A stretch of 64,000 nucleotides of DNA from Alkaliphilus metalliredigens QYMF (GTDB lineage Bacteria; Bacillota; Clostridia; Peptostreptococcales; Natronincolaceae): contig NC_009633.1 of the NCBI RefSeq assembly GCF_000016985.1, positions 3,639,539 through 3,703,538 of the forward strand, in the 5' to 3' direction. The notes below the pieces were generated by a model. That model did no database searches. It saw only the letters and a list, made by a program, of their open reading frames with translations, and was not told the DNA's origin. The position numbers were made by a program, and so were the translations under genes. This document shows positions 30,434 to 40,084 of this stretch, in pieces (the stretch's first letter is position 1; every line of letters starts with the position of its first letter).

Positions 30434-31180
30434 CTAGAAATTCACAATTCCTAAAAATGCATCTGCTTTTAAGCTAGCACCGCCTACTAGGGCACCGTCA
30501 ATGTCTTCTTCATTCATGATTTCCGTGGCATTTTCTGGTTTCACACTACCACCGTACTGAATGCGAACTGTCTCTGAAATTCCATCGTCATATTTTTCTT
30601 GGATTAGCTGTCTAATATAGGCAATGACATGGTTGGCATCCTGTGAAGAAGCGGTCTTGCCTGTTCCAATTGCCCAAATAGGCTCATATGCAATGACAAT
30701 ATCCTTCATGCTATCTGGTAAAATGCCTTCTAAATCTATGGTTATCTGATTCTTGATTACATCAAATGTTTGGGCTGCTTCTCTTTCTTGTAAGGTTTCC
30801 CCCACGCATAATATTGGCATTAATTTTTGTTCTAAAGCCTTCTTTATCTTTTTGTTGACGGTTTCGTCGGTCTCGTTAAAGTATTGTCTTCTCTCAGAAT
30901 GTCCAATGAGGATGTAATCCACACCAAGCTCCTTAAGCATTTCTGCAGAGATTTCTCCTGTGAATGCGCCATTGTCTTCCCAATGCATATTTTGGGCCCC
31001 AAGCTTTATTTTAGAAGCGCCCAAGGCTTTTTTCGCTTCACTTAATGCAGTGAATGGACAGCATAAAACCACTTCCACATCAGTTGTCTCCGCTTGATCC
31101 CGTATCTCATTGATAAACTGTAATGTTTCAGCTACGGTTTTGTTCATTTTCCAGTTACCTGCAATAATTGGCTTACGCAT
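30434..31180 (-). CDS. tpiA: Triosephosphate isomerase
   Basis: The 248-residue barrel enzyme has the catalytic Lys in GNWKMN near residue 10, the catalytic His in ILIGHSERRQYF near residue 95, and the catalytic Glu in AYEPIWAIGTGKTAS near residue 167, followed by the phosphate loops YGGSVKP and LVGGASL. It interconverts dihydroxyacetone phosphate and glyceraldehyde 3-phosphate. It starts behind AGGAGGCG, 13 bases after pgk. Confidence 0.97.
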   Translation of the reverse strand: MRKPIIAGNWKMNKTVAETLQFINEIRDQAETTDVEVVLCCPFTALSEAKKALGASKIKLGAQNMHWEDNGAFTGEISAEMLKELGVDYILIGHSERRQYFNETDETVNKKIKKALEQKLMPILCVGETLQEREAAQTFDVIKNQITIDLEGILPDSMKDIVIAYEPIWAIGTGKTASSQDANHVIAYIRQLIQEKYDDGISETVRIQYGGSVKPENATEIMNEEDIDGALVGGASLKADAFLGIVNF

Positions 31181-31192
31181 ACTATACGCCTC

Positions 31193-32392
31193 CTATTTAT
31201 TTTCTAACACATCAATACCAGGTAGAATCTTTCCTTCTAAGAACTCTAAAGACGCACCACCCCCGGTAGAAATATGACTCATTTGATCTGCAAATCCCAA
31301 TTGCTCTGCAGCCGCTGCACTATCGCCACCACCTACTATGGTGATTGCATCATTCTCTGCCATGGCTCTTGCGACTTCTTTTGTTCCAACAGCAAATGCT
31401 GGCATTTCAAACACACCCATGGGTCCATTCCAAATAACTGTTTTGGCTGTTTTTATTTTTTCAGTAAATAAAGAAATTGTGTCCTTCCCAATGTCTAATC
31501 CCATCATATCCTTAGGCATGCTCTCAATGGAGACAGTATCATAGGTTGCATCAGCTTTAAATTCTCTAGCAACCACGGTGTCAATTGGCAATAATAAGTC
31601 AACATGATTGGCTTGGGCTTTCTTAATTAACATCTTAGCTAAATCAACTTTCTCTGCCTCTAATAATGATGTTCCTATCTCATATCCCATTGCTTTTAAG
31701 AATGTATAGGCCATCCCACCACCAATTAACAATACATCTACTTTGTCAATTAGGTTTTCTATGACGCCTATTTTATCTGACACTTTAGCGCCACCTAGAA
31801 TGGCTACAAAGGGTCTTTCAGGGGCTTCTAAGGCTTTCCCCATGAAGTCTACTTCCTTTTCAATCAAAAATCCCATGGTTGCAGGTAAAAATTTAGCTAC
31901 CCCTGCTGTTGAAGCATGGGCACGATGGGCAGTTCCAAATGCATCGTTTACATAAAGATCCGCTAATGAAGCTAATTCCTTAGAAAAGGCTTCCTCGTTC
32001 TTTTCTTCTTCTTTACGATAACGTACATTCTGTAATAAGAGGACTTGTCCTGGAGCCAATTGCTTTGCTAACTCCTTTGTTCTCTCTCCAATCACCACAT
32101 CATCATCTGCAAAAATAACTTCCTTTCCAAGTAGCTGACTGATCCGATCCGCCACTGGCTTTAGGGAAAATTTTGCCTGGGCCTCTCCCTTGGGTCTGCC
32201 TAGATGAGACATTAAAATAACAGCAGCTTTATTTTCTAACAGATATTCAACCGTTGGCATGGCTCCTCGGATCCTAATGTCATCGGTTATCTTTCCCTCT
32301 TTATCCATTGGAACATTGAAGTCACAACGCACTAATACTTTTTTACCCTCAATCACTTGGTCTTTGACGGACTTTTTATTTAACATTGACAT
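31193..32392 (-). CDS. pgk: Phosphoglycerate kinase
   Basis: The 399-residue kinase has the N-lobe motif [12 protein letters not shown] near residue 19, [21 protein letters not shown] near 60, the hinge region, the nucleotide site [15 protein letters not shown] near residue 201, and the C-lobe [13 protein letters not shown] near 355. It makes ATP from 1,3-bisphosphoglycerate. AAAGGAGG lies seven bases before the chosen start. A terminator-like hairpin separates it from gapA, so part of its transcription may be reduced or separately initiated. Confidence 0.97.
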   Translation of the reverse strand: MSMLNKKSVKDQVIEGKKVLVRCDFNVPMDKEGKITDDIRIRGAMPTVEYLLENKAAVILMSHLGRPKGEAQAKFSLKPVADRISQLLGKEVIFADDDVVIGERTKELAKQLAPGQVLLLQNVRYRKEEEKNEEAFSKELASLADLYVNDAFGTAHRAHASTAGVAKFLPATMGFLIEKEVDFMGKALEAPERPFVAILGGAKVSDKIGVIENLIDKVDVLLIGGGMAYTFLKAMGYEIGTSLLEAEKVDLAKMLIKKAQANHVDLLLPIDTVVAREFKADATYDTVSIESMPKDMMGLDIGKDTISLFTEKIKTAKTVIWNGPMGVFEMPAFAVGTKEVARAMAENDAITIVGGGDSAAAAEQLGFADQMSHISTGGGASLEFLEGKILPGIDVLENK

Positions 32393-32479
32393 GAATACGC
32401 CTCCTTTAACAAGATTGCATGATTAATTTTACCATATTTTTCATTAAAGTAAAGTTGTTTCAAGCCTCTCCCCCTAAGT

Positions 32480-32521
32480 AAAAAAGCCCAGTCCCATAGT
32501 TAAACTATAAAACCGGACTTG
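32480..32521 (-). terminator. Terminator-like hairpin between gapA and pgk
   Basis: AAGTCCGGT and ACTGGGCTT pair with two wobbles around an inner ATAG/CTAT stem, followed on the minus strand by TTTTTT. It may reduce read-through from gapA into pgk. Confidence 0.7.
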
Positions 32522-32532
32522 TTTTCAGTAGA

Positions 32533-33543
32533 CTATAAACCTTTTGCTACAACATAGCTTACCAAATCAACAGTTCGAGCTGAATATCCCCACTCATTGT
32601 CATACCATGCAATGATTTTTGCCAAATTTCCGTCTAATACCTTCGTAGACAACCCATCGATGATTGAGGAATGCGAATCTTGTTTGAAATCGATTGAGAC
32701 TAAAGGTTCTTCCGAGAATGCCAAAATACCCTTCAAGCTTGTCTCTGCGGCTTCCTTTAATGCCTTATTTAATTCCTCAGTGGTTGTTTCTGTATTCAGT
32801 TCAACAACTAAATCCACTACAGAAACAGTTGGTGTGGGTACACGCATTGCCATCCCGCTTAACTTTCCTTTTAATTGAGGTAGCACTAATGCCACTGCCT
32901 CTGCTGCACCTGTTGTTGTTGGAATAATTGATTCACCCGCTGCTCTGGCTCTTCTCAAATCTTCATGAGGTAAATCTAGAATGTTTTGGTCATTTGTATA
33001 GGCATGAATTGTTGTCATCAACCCTTTTTTAATCCCAAATTTTCCGTCGATTACTTTAGCAAAGGGCGCTAAGCAATTTGTTGTACAGGATGCATTTGAA
33101 ATCACGTGATGATTTGTAGCATCATAATTTTCTTCATTGACACCCATTACAATGGTAATGTCTTCTTTTTTAGCTGGAGCAGTAATAATTACTTTTTTAG
33201 CCCCGGCGGTAATGTGCTTAGAAGCAGTTTCCTTTGTTCTAAAGATACCCGTTGCTTCAATAACGATATCTACACCTAGTTCTTTCCAAGGTAGTTTTTC
33301 AGGATCTCTCTCTGCATAGATTTTAACTTCTTTTCCATTAATGACAATGGCATCTTCTTTGACTTCAATTTCCCCTTGAAACTTACCGAACAAACTGTCA
33401 TATTTCAATAAATGCCCTAGTGTTTTGGCATCTGTCAAGTCATTGATTGCCACAATTTCCCAATCCCTTTTCTCTGCAAAGGCGATCTTAAATGCATTTC
33501 TTCCAATTCTTCCGAATCCATTAATTGCTACTTTTACACTCAT
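32533..33543 (-). CDS. gapA: Glyceraldehyde-3-phosphate dehydrogenase
   Basis: The 336-residue enzyme has the NAD fold start VAINGFGRIGRNAF, the catalytic Cys in SNASCTTNCLAP near residue 152, the His in TIHAYTNDQ near 179, and the C-terminal WYDNEWGYSARTVDL. An Asp in AINDLTDAKT near residue 35 fits NAD preference. It is the first enzyme gene after its regulator cggR and probably under CggR control from the operator at 34628-34670. Confidence 0.97.
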   Translation of the reverse strand: MSVKVAINGFGRIGRNAFKIAFAEKRDWEIVAINDLTDAKTLGHLLKYDSLFGKFQGEIEVKEDAIVINGKEVKIYAERDPEKLPWKELGVDIVIEATGIFRTKETASKHITAGAKKVIITAPAKKEDITIVMGVNEENYDATNHHVISNASCTTNCLAPFAKVIDGKFGIKKGLMTTIHAYTNDQNILDLPHEDLRRARAAGESIIPTTTGAAEAVALVLPQLKGKLSGMAMRVPTPTVSVVDLVVELNTETTTEELNKALKEAAETSLKGILAFSEEPLVSIDFKQDSHSSIIDGLSTKVLDGNLAKIIAWYDNEWGYSARTVDLVSYVVAKGL

Positions 33544-33578
33544 TTTGCAACCTCCTAATATTTTCTTTTTATTTGATG

Positions 33579-34607
33579 CTAGTATTGACTGTTTTTTAGA
33601 ATTTCTAAGGCAGCGGCTTCATCGGTGACTAATGTCATATTCTTTTTCAGGTGAGAAATCGCTAAAATCGCCTCTACCTTTCCAACTCCCCCTGCCACCC
33701 CAATGGCATTTGGGATCTGTTGAAACTCTTGAAACTTGATCCCTATAGAATTTGTCTCATGGACAATTTCTCCATTACGATTGAAATAATATCCAAAGGC
33801 CTCTGAAACTGCCTTTAGTCTTTCTAGCTTTTTTACTGTTTCATCAGGTAGTTCTCTTCTCTGGGCCATTTTGTCTGCTCTACCAATACCAAATACCAGT
33901 AAATCTGCTGATTTGATAATCCCAATCACCTCTTTGATCTCCGGATCCTGTAAAATACTTTCCAGGGCTTTTTCCCCTAGAGTATCCGAGGCATGAAGTA
34001 GACGATAATCGGCATTTAGCTGTCTGGCCATTTCTGCAGAAATTGTATTCGCTTGATTCTCTACCTCTCTGCCTAATCCACCTCGAGCTGGTACAACCAT
34101 AATACCCTTATGTTTTGACTGTCTGGGAATTTTTTTACCCACTGCAGCCATCGTTGTCCCACCAGTGACACCTATTATAGTGTTGTCCTTTGCAAGCTTT
34201 TCTATTAATTTTCCGGCTATTTTTCCTAGGTCCTCTAGTACATATTCATCTTCCTCTAGGTTTCCCGGGGTAATCAGTACCCTGTCAATGCCAAGCTTTA
34301 CTCTCACCTTTTCCTCTAGGTCTACAATGCCTCTAGTGGTGTACAATAGTTCTCTTAACCCTTCGATGACCTCTTCTCCTTCCGAGGTAACCGTCATGCC
34401 TGCAGTGCTTACTTCAATCATGTTTTGATCCTTTAAAAAGTCTGTTTCTGCTCTGACAATTCTTTCACCAATCTCTATTTTATTGGCCAAAACACGCCTC
34501 CCAATAGGTTGAAAAAGATGAATATTTCTCAGGATATTGTATCTTTTATCTAATGTTTCGAAAATTTCAGGTGCAATTTTCTTTTGTAATTGGATCATTT
34601 TTTCCAT
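33579..34607 (-). CDS. cggR: Central glycolytic genes regulator, SorC/DeoR family
   Basis: The 342-residue repressor has an N-terminal helix-turn-helix (PIGRRVLANKIEIGERIVRAE near residues 33-55) and a C-terminal sugar-phosphate-binding domain of the SorC family (GVTGGTTMAAVGKK near residue 148, GIGRADKMA near 235, GVAGGVGKVEAILA near 315). In Bacillus CggR represses gapA-pgk-tpiA-gpmI-eno and is released by fructose-1,6-bisphosphate. Here it heads the same gene order, and direct GGGAC repeats lie before it. Confidence 0.93.
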   Translation of the reverse strand: MEKMIQLQKKIAPEIFETLDKRYNILRNIHLFQPIGRRVLANKIEIGERIVRAETDFLKDQNMIEVSTAGMTVTSEGEEVIEGLRELLYTTRGIVDLEEKVRVKLGIDRVLITPGNLEEDEYVLEDLGKIAGKLIEKLAKDNTIIGVTGGTTMAAVGKKIPRQSKHKGIMVVPARGGLGREVENQANTISAEMARQLNADYRLLHASDTLGEKALESILQDPEIKEVIGIIKSADLLVFGIGRADKMAQRRELPDETVKKLERLKAVSEAFGYYFNRNGEIVHETNSIGIKFQEFQQIPNAIGVAGGVGKVEAILAISHLKKNMTLVTDEAAALEILKNSQY

Positions 34608-34627
34608 AAGACACCTTCCATTTCTTT

Positions 34628-34670
34628 GTCCCGGGACTTAATTAGTCCCTATGCATCAATTTAAGTCCCT
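34628..34670 (-). promoter_or_regulatory. Probable CggR operator
   Basis: On the minus strand GGGAC words occur three times, beginning at about 34669, 34649 and 34637 or 34632 (as GGGAC or its complement GTCCC), two of them in the form AGGGACT exactly 20 bases apart. The Bacillus CggR operator is also built of direct repeats with CGGGAC. It lies 20-60 bases before the cggR start and downstream of the -10 box at 34704-34709. Confidence 0.55.
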
Positions 34671-34678
34671 CTGTAGAT

Positions 34679-34705
34679 AAAAAAAATGACCTCTTTTAAG
34701 GTCAT
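34679..34705 (-). terminator. Terminator after rpoN, overlapping the gap-operon promoter
   Basis: ATGACCT and AGGTCAT pair around a 6-base loop and are followed on the minus strand by a run of eight T. The stem overlaps the -10 box of the glycolytic promoter by two bases. Confidence 0.75.
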
Positions 34706-34732
34706 TATACAATATGTTATTTATGTTTTCAA
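34704..34732 (-). promoter_or_regulatory. Vegetative promoter of the glycolytic operon
   Basis: TTGAAA at 34727-34732 and TATAAT at 34704-34709 are separated by exactly 17 bases on the minus strand, a near-consensus sigma-A promoter. It is about 97 bases before the cggR start. Confidence 0.75.
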
Positions 34733-34851
34733 CTATTTTCTGTTAATTTTTTCATATTTCGTAGGATTATTCTTCAATTGAGGCTTGTGTGAAAAAATCC
34801 TTCCCCTTTATCCCGATGTTAATTGTAAAAGAGGCACTCTTCTCTTTAACA

Positions 34852-36240
34852 TCAATAACGCTTGCGCTTTGAAGAGGAGGGGATTCTCAGGTCGTCACGA
34901 TATTTGGCCACAGTCCTTCTAGATAAATGCATGGCTCTCGTTGCCAGTTCTTTAACAATTTTATCATCACTTAATGGCTTTTTTGGATTTTCTTTTTGAA
35001 TAATTTCACTGATAAAGGCTTTGATGGTTTTAGATGAAGTCCCTTCAACGCCAACGTCTCCTCCTACACCACTGGTAAAGAAATATTTCAATTCAAAAAT
35101 ACCAATAGGGGTTTCTACATATTTACCGTTGGTGGCACGACTGACCGTAGACTCATGGACATCAATCTCTTCAGCTATTTCTTTTAAAGTCATAGGCCTT
35201 AAGTGCTTTTTGCCATGCTCAAAAAAGGAACGCTGTTTACTCATAATACTCTCTACCACTCTGTAAATTGTGTTTCTCCGCTGTTCAATGCTTTTGATCA
35301 ACCATGCTGCAGCGTTGAATTTATCATTTAAAAACTTCACAGTCTCGGAATTTTCACATTCATTTGTCATCAGTTTTTGATAATCCTGTCTAATGGTCAA
35401 TCGAGGTGCACTATAATCATTTACAATGATGACATATTCATCATCAATTTTTTTCACTACAACATCCGGTATCACATAGCTAGATTCGTTTGTTGCAAAT
35501 TCCCTTCCAGGTTTTGGCTCTAGGGTTCTAATAAAGTCACAAATTTCTTGAACTTTATTAACAGAAATCTTCATTTTTTTTGCAATCACTGGATATTTAT
35601 TGGAAGCCATGAGCTCCAAATATTTCTCCACGATATCATACACCCGTTGATCTTCTATTGCTAAACTGTTGAGTTGTAATGTCAAACATTCTGTTAAATT
35701 TCTAGCTGCCACTCCTGGGGGTTCGAATGTTTGAATAATGTGTAATACATCCTCCACAAGGTTGATTCCCACCCTCAGATCCTTGGCAATTTCCTCAATT
35801 GAAAGGGTCAGATATCCATTTTCATCAAGATTACAAATAATATACTCTCCGATTTCATTGTATTCTCTATCTAACAGGGTTACGTGAAATTGAAATAATA
35901 AATGTTCCTGTAGGTTTACATCACTTGAGATAATATTTTCATAGTTAAATTCATTTTCATCGGAATGGGCATATCCTTTTGAATAACCATGATTTTGCAT
36001 ATCTTTAATATACTCTTTCCAGTCTACTTCTTTCTTTTTATCCTCAATTCCCTTATCTAGCTCACGACCTGGTTCCTTTTCATTACTCAATTCAAGAACA
36101 GGGTTCTTCTCGATCTGATCCTGAATATATTGATCTAATTCAATTGTTGGAAATTGTAAAATCTGGATCGCTTGTTTTAACTGAGGTGTCATAATTAACT
36201 TTTGAGACTGTTCTAATTGTAAATTATATCCCATTCTCAT
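34852..36240 (-). CDS. rpoN: RNA polymerase sigma-54 factor
   Basis: The 462-residue protein has the Gln- and Leu-rich activator region I (LEQSQKLIMTPQLKQAIQ), the core-binding domain (CNLDENGYLT, GVAARNLTECLTLQL), a helix-turn-helix around residue 370 (TLKEIAEEIDVHESTVSRAT) and the C-terminal RpoN box SRRTVAKYRDDLRIP. It directs transcription from -24/-12 promoters with enhancer-binding activators. It stands alone before the glycolytic operon, as often seen in Clostridia and Bacillus. Confidence 0.96.
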   Translation of the reverse strand: MRMGYNLQLEQSQKLIMTPQLKQAIQILQFPTIELDQYIQDQIEKNPVLELSNEKEPGRELDKGIEDKKKEVDWKEYIKDMQNHGYSKGYAHSDENEFNYENIISSDVNLQEHLLFQFHVTLLDREYNEIGEYIICNLDENGYLTLSIEEIAKDLRVGINLVEDVLHIIQTFEPPGVAARNLTECLTLQLNSLAIEDQRVYDIVEKYLELMASNKYPVIAKKMKISVNKVQEICDFIRTLEPKPGREFATNESSYVIPDVVVKKIDDEYVIIVNDYSAPRLTIRQDYQKLMTNECENSETVKFLNDKFNAAAWLIKSIEQRRNTIYRVVESIMSKQRSFFEHGKKHLRPMTLKEIAEEIDVHESTVSRATNGKYVETPIGIFELKYFFTSGVGGDVGVEGTSSKTIKAFISEIIQKENPKKPLSDDKIVKELATRAMHLSRRTVAKYRDDLRIPSSSKRKRY

Positions 36241-36430
36241 TTTATCACCCTTTTATTGTCATTTATCTTCATTTTCCACAATATACCATATATGCCATTT
36301 GGAAATCCTAGGTGCCAGCCTAGATTTCCTCTGAATTAAGTCTTGTTTTCTAGATTAATTATATCATTTAATGAAAATTTAATAAAGTTATTTCTGTAAA
36401 ATATCTGGATTTGGCATATTTTTTGCAAAC

Positions 36431-36472
36431 ATAAAAGGGATCCCCTTAGCTAGACTAAGAGAATCCCTTTTT
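36431..36472 (-). terminator. Terminator after the nucleoside-transporter permease genes
   Basis: A 17-base stem with AAAAGGGAT and ATCCCTTTT at its base (some mismatches near the loop) is followed by TTTTAT on the minus strand. Confidence 0.75.
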
Positions 36473-36485
36473 AAAGCTGTGATCC

Positions 36486-37430
36486 CTATCGTTCTCCTTT
36501 ATCATAGGCTTTCCCCGCTGCCTTTGGTCCAACGGATTGGCTACTAAATATGACAAGGGCTACAATGGTTAATAGATAGGGTAACGCAAAGAAAAATTCA
36601 TTGGGAAATCTACGTAAGGCCGAAAAGCTGTTAGAATAGATACTAAAGATCCTGGAGAATCCAAAGAATAGGCTTGCACCAAGAATTCCAGCGGGTCTCC
36701 ATCTCCCAAATATGAGTGCTGCAAGGGCTATAAACCCGGTACCACTGATACTCATTACAGTGTATTGGGTATCTTGGGTTAACACGAGGATTCCCCCACC
36801 AAGGCCTGCTAGGGCACCTGAGATCATTACCCCTATATATCTCATTTTTTTTACACTAATACCCATACTATCCACCGCATGAGGATGCTCTCCTGTTGCC
36901 CTGAGCCTTAATCCAAATGGCGTCTTATACAGAACATACCACCCAATTAAGACCAAGGCAAAAGCAAGGTATACTGTGGGATAGATGTTTCTAAAAAAGA
37001 TATTTCCAATTACGGGTATATCACTTAATACAGGATAAGTGGTTTTTCTAAAGCTATTGGTAAAGTTGGCTGTTCTTTGTTGCCCAAAGATGATCTGTGC
37101 CAGGTAAATGGTCCCACCGGTTGCTAATAAGTTTATTGCGGTTCCTGATATAATTTGATCGGCATTCAAGTTAATACTTAAATATGCATGAATGATTGAC
37201 ACTAATGTACCCAATATCATGCCGACTACAAGGGCTAACCAAGGAGCAACGGGCGTATTTCCTAAAAAAACAACTGCTGTGGCAGCTCCGAAACCACCAA
37301 ACATCATTAACCCTTCAAGTGCAATGTTAACGACACCACTACGTTCTGAAAACAATCCGCCTAAGGAGGTTATAATAATTGGAGTGGAAAAAATAAGTGT
37401 TAAGACCAACATTGAATAAACTGTATCCAT
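36486..37430 (-). CDS. BMP-family (nucleoside) ABC transporter permease, NupQ-like
   Basis: The 314-residue protein has eight to nine membrane helices and the BPD_transp_2 signature: SERSGVVNIALEGLMMFGGF near residue 29, NLNADQIISGTAINLL near 100, RATGEHPHAVDSMGISVKKM near 183 and FGRWRPAGILGASLFFGF. It corresponds to NupQ/YufQ of Bacillus, part of a guanosine importer. Its ATG touches the stop of the second permease gene. The dimeric channel would need NupP-like and NupO-like partners, encoded directly upstream. Confidence 0.88.
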   Translation of the reverse strand: MDTVYSMLVLTLIFSTPIIITSLGGLFSERSGVVNIALEGLMMFGGFGAATAVVFLGNTPVAPWLALVVGMILGTLVSIIHAYLSINLNADQIISGTAINLLATGGTIYLAQIIFGQQRTANFTNSFRKTTYPVLSDIPVIGNIFFRNIYPTVYLAFALVLIGWYVLYKTPFGLRLRATGEHPHAVDSMGISVKKMRYIGVMISGALAGLGGGILVLTQDTQYTVMSISGTGFIALAALIFGRWRPAGILGASLFFGFSRIFSIYSNSFSALRRFPNEFFFALPYLLTIVALVIFSSQSVGPKAAGKAYDKGER

Positions 37431-38539
37431 TATTTTTTGGCCTCCTTTACTTTAACTTTTTCTAGTACTGATTTAATTCCATAACGCATGGCTATGAAAA
37501 TAACAATGGAAGCGATAATGATAATTGCAATGTCTCTAGGAATCCGATTGATTTGCATAATAGGCTGTGCTGCTTTAAGCGCTCCAAATAATAAGCCTCC
37601 AAGAACCGATCCCAATGCAGTACTTCCGCCAATCAGCGCCACGGCGATCCCATCAAATCCATAGTTTTCAAAGCTACCTAAAACACGGCCATACCCAAAT
37701 GTTCCAGCTACTAGAATGGCTCCTGCAAGTCCTGAAAAAGCACCTGCAATGGTCATGGATAATGCTGCATTTCTTTTTACTTTCATTCCCGCATAACGAG
37801 AAGCAAATGGATTGTATCCAACTGCCTTTAATTCATAACCAAATGTTGTTTTTTCAATAATAAACCAAAACGCAAGGGCTGCTAGTATCACAACAATAAA
37901 ACCATAATGTAATCTTGAATTATTGGTGATTCCAGCCAAAAATTCACTTTTCAACAAACTGGCTTGTGGAAAGTCTGCAGTTCTGGTACTTGTACTGTCT
38001 GGCATCGCCTTTATAAAATAGTTTGTCATATATAGACCCGTATAGTTAAGCATGATTGTGACCACAACCTCATGGACATTGTACTTGGCTTTTAGTATAC
38101 CTGGAATAAATCCCCAAAAAGCCCCTGCCAATGCGCCTGCCAGTATCACAGCTGTTACAAATAGGATTCTTGGTAAGTCAAGGGTCAAGGCCGCATAGGT
38201 GGCTGCTAATGCCCCTACCATGACCTGTCCTTCTGCACCGATATTAAATAGACCCGTTCTAAATGCAAAGGCCACAGATAATCCAGTCAGGGTGATTGGC
38301 ATCACGTAGACAAAGTACTCTCCTATATATCTTGAATTAAAGACTTCTCTATCTGTTCCAATATTATTGATATTAATTCCAGTGACTGCTCTGATCAGTG
38401 AGACAAATAGATCTTTGGGATTTAGTCCCGTAAAAAGCATGACGATTGAACCCAGTAAAAATCCTAGTAAAATGGCGATAATCGGAATCAGGAAACGGTG
38501 ATTTTTATCATTTGAAATAAAGGCTTTTATCTTATTCAT
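37430..38539 (-). CDS. BMP-family (nucleoside) ABC transporter permease, NupP-like
   Basis: The 369-residue membrane protein contains FRTGLFNIGAEGQVMVGALA near residue 92, YNVHEVVVTIMLNYTGLYM near 150, AVGYNPFASRYAGMKV near 237 and GFDGIAVALIGGSTALGSVL near 300, which are the usual permease landmarks of BPD_transp_2. A 70-residue N-terminal extension relative to the NupQ-like partner is normal for this subunit. The start overlaps the ATPase gene by eight bases. Confidence 0.88.
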   Translation of the reverse strand: MNKIKAFISNDKNHRFLIPIIAILLGFLLGSIVMLFTGLNPKDLFVSLIRAVTGININNIGTDREVFNSRYIGEYFVYVMPITLTGLSVAFAFRTGLFNIGAEGQVMVGALAATYAALTLDLPRILFVTAVILAGALAGAFWGFIPGILKAKYNVHEVVVTIMLNYTGLYMTNYFIKAMPDSTSTRTADFPQASLLKSEFLAGITNNSRLHYGFIVVILAALAFWFIIEKTTFGYELKAVGYNPFASRYAGMKVKRNAALSMTIAGAFSGLAGAILVAGTFGYGRVLGSFENYGFDGIAVALIGGSTALGSVLGGLLFGALKAAQPIMQINRIPRDIAIIIIASIVIFIAMRYGIKSVLEKVKVKEAKK

Positions 38540-40067
38540 CAGAAACCACGTCCCCCTTCTTAGAACCTGCCATCATTAAACCAAGTTGATTTTCATTAAT
38601 CTCATCAGCCTTTACGATCCCCACGATTTCTCCTTCGTAAATCACAGCGATTCTATCAGAAAGATTCAGCACCTCTTCCATCTCAAGGGACATCAAGAGT
38701 ACTGCCTTTCCACTATCTCTTTCCTTTACCAGTCGTTCATGGATATACTCGATGGCGCCTACGTCAAGCCCCCGGGTTGGCTGTGCTGCGATCAATAGGG
38801 CTGGAGATCGTTCTACTTCCCTAGCAATAATTGCTTTTTGTTGATTTCCTCCGGACATCCCCCTTGCCTCAGACAAACTTCCCTGTCCACTACGGACGTC
38901 AAATTCATCTATGAGGGTATCTGAATATTTTCTAATTTCATCAAAATTCAAAATACCATTCTTGGAAAATGGTTCCATAAAGTACTTTTGTAAAACCATG
39001 TTTTCTGCCAATGTAAAATCTAGAACGAGTCCATATTTTTGACGATCCTCTGGTATATGTCCGATTCCTTTTAATGTTCTATTTCGGGTGCTTTCATTTT
39101 CAATGGAAACCCCATTGAAAATAATGGATCCACTTTGAATTTTCCTAAGACCTGTTATAGCCTCAATTAGCTGTGATTGTCCATTTCCATCGATCCCCGC
39201 AACACACAGGATTTCACCTGCACGAACTTTTAAGCTTAGACCTTTGACTGCATCTAATTTACGGTTGTCCTTTACAACTAAGTTCTTAATCTCTAACACA
39301 ACATCAGTGGGCTTGGCTTCGTCTTTTATGACTTCAAAGCTCACCTCACGACCCACCATCATCTCGGCCATTTTTTCTTCGTCTGTATCAGAAACTTCAA
39401 CCGTTCCAATATACTTACCTCTACGAAGGACTGTACATCTATTGGCTACTTCTTTAATCTCTCTTAACTTATGTGTAATTAAAATAATGGTTTTACCCTC
39501 TTTGATGAGCTCTTTCATTATTTTCATTAAATCTCTAATCTCTTGTGGTGTTAAGACCGCTGTTGGTTCATCGAAGATGAGGATCTCAGCATTTCGATAT
39601 AGCATCTTCAGTATTTCTACTCTTTGTTGCATTCCTACTGATATATCCTGAATCTTTGCGTTAGGATTTACCTTTAACCCATAACGCTCACTGATCTCCG
39701 TTACTTTATTTGTTGCTTTTTTAATGTCTATTCTTCCAAAAGATTTTTTAGGCTCCATGCCTAGAATAATGTTTTCTGTTACTGTAAAGTCCTCAACTAA
39801 TTTGAAATGCTGATGTACCATTCCGATTCCATAGTCATTGGCAGCATTTGGGTTGTTGATTTTCACTTCTTCTCCATTGACTTTAATGGTTCCTTCTTCT
39901 GCTTGATAAAGACCAAATAAAATACTCATGAGTGTTGATTTACCAGCGCCATTTTCACCAAGTAATGCATGAATTTCGCCTTTTTCAACTTGCAATGTTA
40001 CATTATCGTTTGCCTTAATACCAGGAAATTCTTTTGTAATCCCTAACATCTCAATCGCATACGCCAT
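38532..40067 (-). CDS. Nucleoside ABC transporter ATP-binding protein, NupO-like
   Basis: The 511-residue protein is a double ATPase like RbsA: Walker A ALLGENGAGKST near residue 34 and a degenerate second site CVAGIDGNGQSQ near 288, with signatures SVGMQQRVEILK and SGGNQQKAIIARE and Walker B ILIFDEPTAVLTP and LLIAAQPTRGLDV. The second Walker B carries AAQPTRGLD, the common variant in this family. It powers the NupP/NupQ-like channel and starts 18 bases after the radical-SAM gene. Confidence 0.9.
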   Translation of the reverse strand: MAYAIEMLGITKEFPGIKANDNVTLQVEKGEIHALLGENGAGKSTLMSILFGLYQAEEGTIKVNGEEVKINNPNAANDYGIGMVHQHFKLVEDFTVTENIILGMEPKKSFGRIDIKKATNKVTEISERYGLKVNPNAKIQDISVGMQQRVEILKMLYRNAEILIFDEPTAVLTPQEIRDLMKIMKELIKEGKTIILITHKLREIKEVANRCTVLRRGKYIGTVEVSDTDEEKMAEMMVGREVSFEVIKDEAKPTDVVLEIKNLVVKDNRKLDAVKGLSLKVRAGEILCVAGIDGNGQSQLIEAITGLRKIQSGSIIFNGVSIENESTRNRTLKGIGHIPEDRQKYGLVLDFTLAENMVLQKYFMEPFSKNGILNFDEIRKYSDTLIDEFDVRSGQGSLSEARGMSGGNQQKAIIAREVERSPALLIAAQPTRGLDVGAIEYIHERLVKERDSGKAVLLMSLEMEEVLNLSDRIAVIYEGEIVGIVKADEINENQLGLMMAGSKKGDVVSDE

Positions 40068-40084
40068 GGCTTTTCTCCTATCTT

